A stretch of 21,311 bases of DNA, from assembly GCA_016791285.1 (NCBI GenBank), contig JAEUMX010000236.1, forward strand, positions 1 to 21,311. The letters run 5' to 3'. The position numbers and the translations under genes were made by a program. Below are positions 16,598 through 21,311 of this stretch, piece after piece. Below the pieces are notes generated by a model. It did not search any database, was not told where the DNA came from, and worked only from the letters and a program-made list of their open reading frames with translations. The stretch's first letter is position 1; each line of letters begins with the position of its first letter. The DNA is from Burkholderiales bacterium (lineage in GTDB: Bacteria; Pseudomonadota; Gammaproteobacteria; Burkholderiales; JAEUMW01).

Positions 16598-18487
16598 ATG
16601 AACTCGTCACCTGGCGATTTCCGACAGAGTCTTCGCTCTGTTCTTGCCGTTGCTTCACCCGAAGAACGCTTGATGCGGCTTGCCGAACTGTCGCAGACGC
16701 GACTGGGTTTTCTCGAAACGATACAGATCGATAACGCCTTGCGGCAGATCCCCGAGGTGGACGCTGCAGGATTCTCGCGGGTCCGCCTCGCTATTCTTTC
16801 TTCCTGCACTATCGATCATCTGCTTCCTGCGATCCGCGTCGGCGGTCTGCGCCGGCGTATTCGCTTCAATCTGTACAAGGGTGCTTTCGGACAATACCGC
16901 CAAGAGCTTCTCGATCCCGAGTCGCCGCTGCGAGTCTTCGGCCCGGATATTGTCCTGTTGTCGCTTACCGCCCGTGAGACGATCGCAGGGGTGGCCGTGG
17001 GAGCCACTGTAGAGGAGGCCGAGAGCGCCGTCACGCGGGTGACAGACGAGCTTTCTATGCTATGGCGTACCGCACGTAATGACTGCGGTGCTCTGGTCAT
17101 TCAGCAATCGTTTCTCGATGTATACGAATCACTGTTCGGAAGCTATGATCGACTCGTGCCCGGGGCGCCGACGCGCTTGGTGGCTCTTCTCAACGAGCGC
17201 GTCGCACGAGCCGCCTCGGAGAACAGGGTGCTGCTGCTCGACGTGTCGCGGGCAAGCGCGCGTGAGGGTATCGACGCTTGGTTCGACGTCGCGCGCTGGC
17301 TACAGGGAAAGATCGAGATTGCGCCGCAGGCAGCGCCAACCTATGGCGAACTGGTATCTCGAATGATCGCCGCACAGCGCGGGCAGTCGCGAAAGTGTCT
17401 AGTGCTCGATCTCGACAACACCATTTGGGGGGGCGTGATCGGGGACGATGGTTTGGAAGGGATAGTGCTCGGAGAGGGCAGCGCCCTCGGTGAAGCTTAC
17501 CTAGCCTTGCAACGTTATGCCAAGCGACTCAAGGAGCGGGGAATCATCCTCGCCGTGTGCTCGAAGAACGAGCTCGCGGTGGCGGAGGCCGCATTTGGCT
17601 CCCATCCGGAGATGGTCCTCAGGCGCTCGGACATCGCTGCATTCATGGCGAACTGGGAAGACAAGGCACAGAACGTCAGGGCAATCGCACGCCAGCTCAA
17701 TATCGGCCTCGATAGCCTGGTGTTCGTGGACGACAATCCCGTTGAACGGGCAAGGGTGCGTGAAAGCCTGCCGATGGTGGCAGTACCGGAGCTGCCTGCA
17801 GACCCCGCGCATTACGTGCGCTGCATCGCCGACGAAGGTTACTTCGAGGCGGTGAGCTTCACCACCGAGGATCGCGACCGTGCGGATCAGTACGCCGCGA
17901 ATGCTGAGCGCGAGGCACTGCGGAGCGCGTCGCACGGAATGGAAGCCTTTCTACGTGGGCTGGACATGACCGTGGAATTTGGGCCCGTCGCAACGGTAGA
18001 TCTCACAAGGGTCACGCAGCTCATCAACAAAACCAATCAATTCAACATGACCACGCGCCGATACTCGCCCGAGGAGGTAGCGCGCTTTGCCCATTCGCCC
18101 GACAATCTGCTGCTGCAGTTCCGACTCGTGGATCGCTTCGGAGACAACGGGTTGGTGAGCGTCATGGTCTTGCGCCCGCTCCTCGATGATCCCGAAGCTC
18201 TCGAGATCGACACCTGGGTAATGAGTTGCCGCGTCTTCGGTCGTCAGCTTGAATTCGAGGCGATGAACATCGCCGTGGAGTTCGCACGTCAACGAGGCGT
18301 GCGCAAGCTGCGCGCCGACTACGCTCCGACAGACAAGAATGGCGTCGTGAGCGACCTGTACGGCACACTCGGATTCGCGAGGCAACGCAAGCCAGTACCG
18401 GGGCAAGACGCCAGTCGCTGGCTCATCCACATCGACGAGTATATCCCTCGCCCCACTTTCATAACTCGAAAGGACATCGTGACGTGA
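16598..18487 (+). CDS. FkbH-like HAD-IIIC/GNAT bifunctional protein (glyceryl-ACP forming type)
   Basis: A 629-residue protein. The N-terminal about 250 residues resemble the SGNH-like leader domain of FkbH proteins ('RLAILSSCTIDHLLPAIRV', 63-81). The HAD-IIIC domain begins with 'CLVLDLDNTIWGGVIGDDG' (catalytic DLDNT 271-275), then 'LAVCSKNE' (318-325) and 'VFVDDNPVERARV' (376-388). A C-terminal GNAT-like acyltransferase domain follows (about 450-629, with 'TNQFNMTTRRYS' and 'DTWVMSCRVFGRQLE'). Characterised FkbH-type enzymes take 1,3-bisphosphoglycerate, dephosphorylate it and place a glyceryl group on an ACP thiol. The ATG at 16598 is chosen; an ATG at 16514 overlapping the previous gene is possible. 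The stop overlaps the ACP start (GTGA), implying a matched pair. Confidence 0.9.
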   Translation: MNSSPGDFRQSLRSVLAVASPEERLMRLAELSQTRLGFLETIQIDNALRQIPEVDAAGFSRVRLAILSSCTIDHLLPAIRVGGLRRRIRFNLYKGAFGQYRQELLDPESPLRVFGPDIVLLSLTARETIAGVAVGATVEEAESAVTRVTDELSMLWRTARNDCGALVIQQSFLDVYESLFGSYDRLVPGAPTRLVALLNERVARAASENRVLLLDVSRASAREGIDAWFDVARWLQGKIEIAPQAAPTYGELVSRMIAAQRGQSRKCLVLDLDNTIWGGVIGDDGLEGIVLGEGSALGEAYLALQRYAKRLKERGIILAVCSKNELAVAEAAFGSHPEMVLRRSDIAAFMANWEDKAQNVRAIARQLNIGLDSLVFVDDNPVERARVRESLPMVAVPELPADPAHYVRCIADEGYFEAVSFTTEDRDRADQYAANAEREALRSASHGMEAFLRGLDMTVEFGPVATVDLTRVTQLINKTNQFNMTTRRYSPEEVARFAHSPDNLLLQFRLVDRFGDNGLVSVMVLRPLLDDPEALEIDTWVMSCRVFGRQLEFEAMNIAVEFARQRGVRKLRADYAPTDKNGVVSDLYGTLGFARQRKPVPGQDASRWLIHIDEYIPRPTFITRKDIVT

Positions 18488-18726
18488 CAGATCAAGAACT
18501 CCTCGCGACATTCACTCGAATTCTTCGTGATCTACTTGGCGATGACTCCATCGTGCTGGGCATGGAAACAACTCGGAGTGATATCCGGGACTGGGATTCG
18601 TTCAGGTACGTGACCTTCATCGTTTCCGCAGAGATTGAGCTCGGGATCAAGTTCGGCGTCGCAGACGTCGAATCGTTTCAAACAGTGGGTGATATCGTGG
18701 CGGAGGCTCGCTGCCTCTTAGGCTGA
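18484..18726 (+). CDS. Acyl carrier protein
   Basis: An 80-residue ACP starting at GTG 18484, which shares four bases with the FkbH-like stop. Three to four helices are evident and the 4'-phosphopantetheine site is Ser39 in 'IRDWDSFRYVTF' (DSF in place of the usual DSL). The acidic second helix 'ESFQTVGDIVAEARCLL' matches the ACP fold. It should be modified by a housekeeping phosphopantetheinyl transferase, as none is in the window. Its partner is almost certainly the adjacent FkbH-like enzyme, with the MBOAT protein as possible acceptor of the acyl group. It is the last gene of the + strand operon; the next gene is convergent. Confidence 0.92.
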   Translation: MTDQELLATFTRILRDLLGDDSIVLGMETTRSDIRDWDSFRYVTFIVSAEIELGIKFGVADVESFQTVGDIVAEARCLLG

Positions 18727-18766
18727 GTCGAATCCGGTTGCACAAGTCTCCCTCTGAGTCGAATCC
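18723..18766. repeat. 13-bp direct repeat, 31-bp period
   Basis: CTGAGTCGAATCC occurs at 18723-18735 and again at 18754-18766. The first copy includes the ACP stop codon. The 59-nt gap between convergent genes holds both copies and no T-rich terminator. It may be a small duplication. Confidence 0.6.
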
Positions 18767-18785
18767 CGGCCACGACTACCCGCAA

Positions 18786-20825
18786 TCAGTTCGGTAGCAG
18801 GCCGTACACGGTGAGCTCGGTCTGCGTTCCAACGTACACTTTCCCGTTGGCTACCGTTGGCACGGTAAACTTCACCGCGTGGCCTGCTTGATCGCGGTTG
18901 TTGTCCGCTTGGGCGCTGTTCCAAAGCTCGTTAGTCAAGTCCAGGGCGTCATAAGCATGCAGGACAGCGGGCCCGCTCTTACTAGCGGGCCAAGGCGAGG
19001 GCTTGCCGTTCTGCCAGTACCCCCCTGTGGGGGTGCCGTGCATGAACGAGTCGATGACCCAGACTATCCCATTCGTTGCACCGAGCGAGGAAACTGCGGG
19101 TCCCGCGCCAGGATATCCGATCTTGCGGCTGGAAACAGATGTTGGTTTCGAAGAGATCTGAGCATCGTCGATCGTGTATGACTTGAGGTGGTCCCGAACC
19201 GCTTGAACATACAGACGGCCTTCCCATACCGCCGGGGTGGCGAAGATACCGCAGACGACGCAGGGGTCGTCGATACCCTCTATGGCAAGCTGCTGCACGA
19301 TATTGGAGTTGGTCGGGCAGCCCTCGCAGTATCCACCCATCCGGTCCCGGCTTACCAGATAGAGTTGTCCCGACTTGTCCCCTCCGACGAGCAAGCGCGG
19401 GTGCGCCTTCGAGCCCACGGTGTCCGGCAGCACAAGGGGGCCGCCTGAACCCAGGTCAAGGTCAAGAGGGTTCAGGTCCTCCTGGTTGAACGGGGTGAAG
19501 AAGTCCGCTACCGAAAGCTTGCCTCCTGCCGTACTCAGCTTTAGGAAGGTATTTCCGAAGTTAGTACGAGGAGCCGCCGTATCGAACGTACCGTTACCGG
19601 TAATCACGTAAATGTTTCCATCATCGTCGGCAGCCATGTGCCAGATGCCGGCCGCCGCCCCGTTCGGAGAGGTATTGAACAAGAGCGGTCGCTCGGCAAG
19701 ATTCTTTGCGTTAAAGCCGATGACCCAACCGTGATAGTGAGGCCTGACGTCACCGTGTGACGCCCACGCGACGTAGACCTTGCCGTCTATAAGGAGCAGG
19801 GCAGGCCTCTGGTGTTGGTGAAGCGTGCAGAAAGCAACGAGACCTTCGGGGCTTGGACACAAAGGGTCCTTGGGCTCTCCGCCACCTGGAACCGTGAGCG
19901 CGGCAGAGATCTCAGCCGGTCCATTGAACTTTTCGCTGCCGTCCACGAGACTCAGGGCGTGCAACCGTTGGTGATACTGTCCTCCGTCCTTGTCCTTTCG
20001 TACGAATCCGAGTATTCGCTTGAGGGGACTCTTCTCTCTGGTCTTGGTCACGACGTAAAGCGTGCCGGTGTCGGGATCAATCACCGGCGTGCCGGTAATC
20101 CCGATCTCGTCTTTGATATCCCAAGTATTACCGGTCTTCGCCGCAGGTACTGACGTGATCTCCCTCGGCAACTTGAGGTAACTCTCGTCGATGAACTTTC
20201 GCTGCCAGTAAACATGGCAAGAACCGCGATCGGCATCAATGGCATAAACGCTATTGTGTTGGGTCGCGACAAAGACAACGTTATGTGTTCCCCCGGCGAT
20301 CGGAAGGTTTGCCACGTACAAAGGTTGCGCGTATACCGCGCCGTCGACGGGGCAGGAAAAGAGCTTGCCAAAGGTTGACGAACCGACCGTGGCTGGAGTC
20401 AAGGCATATTCAAGGCGATTCTGCCCAGTGCGTTGGCGGTCGTAGCGCCCAGTAAGCACGCCCGTAAGATCGGTGACAGCGATTGTCGCTTGCGCGGTTT
20501 CCAGATCATTGCCACTGCTGCGGGCGGCTACGATATGGATCCCGCCGGCTCGCGGCGGAGAATAAAGGCCCCTGTTGGTGATGGTGCCGACGATGGCGTT
20601 ACCTCCGGGAATACCGTCCACTTCCCAAGAAACAGGGGTGTCATTACGCTGAACTGCCTGAAATTGTTGAGTCTGGGAGGTGGTCAACGCAGCCCGCATC
20701 GGGCTCAGTGAAAATATTCGAGGCACGGATGGCATGTCGCTGTCGCCACAACCCGTCAAACAACAGACGATCAAGGCCAGCCCCGATGCACCATAATAGT
20801 GCCCTGACGCACTAAATCGTTGCAC
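18786..20825 (-). CDS. Lipoprotein with Ig-like domain and PQQ-like beta-propeller
   Basis: A 679-residue protein. The start is GTG 20825, behind GGGAAGG; the frame is open further upstream but runs into the transposase relic. The signal peptide (about 12-25) ends in the lipobox LTGC with Cys26 lipidated. A Ser/Thr-rich Ig-like domain (about 42-115, with 'QFQAVQRNDTPVSWEVDG' and 'GLYSPPRAGGIHIVAARS') follows. Then comes a long beta-propeller-like region with 'GAVYAQPLYVANLPI', 'VVFVATQHNSVYAIDAD', 'TGTPVIDPDTGTLYVVTKT' and 'ATPAVWEGRLYVQAV'. Such repeats ('VFVAT..SVYA.DA') resemble outer-surface PQQ-like/quinoprotein propellers without enzymatic residues being evident. About ten cysteines are scattered in the propeller, some in pairs (CEGCP, CVVCG). 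It may bind a surface glycan or protein. It is convergent to the acylation operon. Confidence 0.7.
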   Translation of the reverse strand: MQRFSASGHYYGASGLALIVCCLTGCGDSDMPSVPRIFSLSPMRAALTTSQTQQFQAVQRNDTPVSWEVDGIPGGNAIVGTITNRGLYSPPRAGGIHIVAARSSGNDLETAQATIAVTDLTGVLTGRYDRQRTGQNRLEYALTPATVGSSTFGKLFSCPVDGAVYAQPLYVANLPIAGGTHNVVFVATQHNSVYAIDADRGSCHVYWQRKFIDESYLKLPREITSVPAAKTGNTWDIKDEIGITGTPVIDPDTGTLYVVTKTREKSPLKRILGFVRKDKDGGQYHQRLHALSLVDGSEKFNGPAEISAALTVPGGGEPKDPLCPSPEGLVAFCTLHQHQRPALLLIDGKVYVAWASHGDVRPHYHGWVIGFNAKNLAERPLLFNTSPNGAAAGIWHMAADDDGNIYVITGNGTFDTAAPRTNFGNTFLKLSTAGGKLSVADFFTPFNQEDLNPLDLDLGSGGPLVLPDTVGSKAHPRLLVGGDKSGQLYLVSRDRMGGYCEGCPTNSNIVQQLAIEGIDDPCVVCGIFATPAVWEGRLYVQAVRDHLKSYTIDDAQISSKPTSVSSRKIGYPGAGPAVSSLGATNGIVWVIDSFMHGTPTGGYWQNGKPSPWPASKSGPAVLHAYDALDLTNELWNSAQADNNRDQAGHAVKFTVPTVANGKVYVGTQTELTVYGLLPN

Positions 20826-20861
20826 TTCTACGCAACCTTCCCATCTGATGTTAGAGGCGGA

Positions 20862-20885
20862 GTCATTGCGAGGAGGCGGGCATAG
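20862..20885 (+). repeat. Possible end of a dispersed 'GTCATTGCGAGGAGG' repeat
   Basis: The string GTCATTGCGAGGAGGCGGG with the following CATAG resembles one end of a short interspersed repeat found in several bacterial genomes. The usual partner end (GCAATC-type) is not clear; only GAGCAATGCTC follows. It sits where the transposase relic ends. The call is based on remembered pattern only. Confidence 0.25.
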
Positions 20886-21191
20886 GTGCTGTGCGGCGAG
20901 CAATGCTCACCCGCTTGGCGTGATGCACGCGCAGGTTGTCGACCACCAGAAAGATCTTGCGTTGCGCTCCCCTCGATGAGCGCCCCCAAGGAACTCGAGG
21001 AACCGATCCGCATTGATTACTGTCCTCGACGATGCGAAAGGCGCTCTCGGACGGCGAGATCGCCGAGATCATCGGCAGTTTACGCCAGCGCGCAGGCATT
21101 GCCAGGGTAGTACCGGCCGGGACGTAGCCGCGAACCCAGTTCCCGTCTTCCTTGACCGCCGTCTCATCGCCCCCAGTAGATGCACAGCGCC
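20868..21191 (-). mobile_element. IS630-family transposase relic (fragment, four frameshifts)
   Basis: On the minus strand, pieces of one IS630-type DDE transposase appear in order in different frames. 'ALCIYWG' and 'GDETAVKEDGNWVRGYVPAG' come first (the first catalytic Asp lies in this DE motif). Then follow 'KLPMISAISPSESAFRIVEDS', 'INADRFLEFL', 'ALIEGSAT' and 'RKIFLVVDNLRVHHAKRV' (second Asp in VDN). At least four frameshifts separate them. The N-terminal helix-turn-helix part and the C-terminal 'PELNPDE' region with the last catalytic Glu are missing. It is a non-functional remnant. No terminal inverted repeats or target duplication could be identified. Confidence 0.82.
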
Positions 21192-21311
21192 TCAGAGCAG
21201 CAGCTTTCGGGCGAAGTACGCTTCGGCATACGACTCACCGCATTCAACCCCACGCAGACGCAGCATCGCCCAAAATGTGTCGTCGTTGAACCAATGCTTG
21301 CCTGCTTGGGT
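21192..21311 (-). CDS. 3' end of a PIG-L/LmbE-like deacetylase gene (cut by window edge)
   Basis: The last 39 codons of a minus-strand gene enter from the right edge. They encode a tail containing 'WFNDDTFWAMLRLRGVEC' and 'SYAEAYFARKLLL', followed by TGA at 21192-21194. The Leu-Arg-Gly-Val-x-Cys and Tyr-Ala-Glu-Ala-x-x-[AV]-x-[KR] pattern is the usual C-terminal end of PIG-L family de-N-acetylases, zinc enzymes that act on N-acetylated sugars. The catalytic N-terminal part lies outside the window, so the call is tentative. The end looks intact; the transposase relic begins right after the stop. Confidence 0.55.
   Translation of the reverse strand, partial: TQAGKHWFNDDTFWAMLRLRGVECGESYAEAYFARKLLL

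Noticed and set aside
18754..18778. tRNA-like T-arm (GTCGAATCCC followed by CGACTACC)
   Set aside because: The T54 position is wrong (G instead of T), no acceptor stem or anticodon arm can be formed upstream, and the same string is half of a short direct repeat.

Overview
The window looks like a chromosomal segment of a GC-rich betaproteobacterium (Burkholderiales or Nitrosomonadales type; the genus cannot be told from sequence alone). The reasons are the order lppC/lpoA-like, yraN, gmhA/diaA, dolP, the birA-coaX-SPOR operon, a stand-alone heptose adenylyltransferase (RfaE2) next to a GlcD-like FAD oxidase, and many GTG/TTG starts.

Layout. (1) 71-3121, + strand: a compact, mostly overlapping envelope operon (short LpoA-like periplasmic protein, YraN, SIS-domain sedoheptulose-phosphate isomerase/DiaA, two-BON lipoprotein, META-domain protein), closed by a perfect hairpin at 3132-3151. 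(2) 3146-4686: a minus-strand TerB-like/DUF697 protein, a divergent YqjD/ElaB-like membrane-anchor protein with a clear TATAAT promoter, and a frameshifted relic of a SnoaL/NTF2-like gene. (3) 4854-7689, + strand: ferritin-like di-iron protein, RfaE2, FAD-linked oxidase. (4) 7703-10078, - strand: birA, coaX and a SPOR protein, stacked with 1-nt spacing and ATGA overlap. (5) 10136-13210, - strand: a Wzx/MOP flippase and an asparagine-synthase-like protein that lacks the N-terminal glutaminase cysteine. (6) 13712-18726, + strand: MBOAT O-acyltransferase, membrane-anchored SGNH-like protein, FkbH-like HAD/GNAT protein and a dedicated acyl carrier protein. (7) 18786-20825, - strand: a large beta-propeller lipoprotein. 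(8) 20868-21311, - strand: a four-times frameshifted IS630-type transposase relic next to the last 39 codons of a PIG-L/LmbE-like deacetylase running off the window.

How it fits together: the left two thirds are core envelope and cofactor genes, including heptose steps for LPS (isomerase and adenylyltransferase). From about 10 kb rightward the content becomes surface-polysaccharide accessory DNA: flippase, amidotransferase-like protein, acylation cassette and probable sugar deacetylase. The most interesting unit is MBOAT-SGNH-FkbH-ACP. FkbH proteins are known to load a glyceryl unit from 1,3-bisphosphoglycerate onto an ACP. Here that pair is coupled to a membrane O-acyltransferase instead of a polyketide synthase, suggesting an ACP-dependent glyceryl (or related acyl) decoration of an exported glycan. 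This is inference. All calls were made by reading the sequence; no database search was run.
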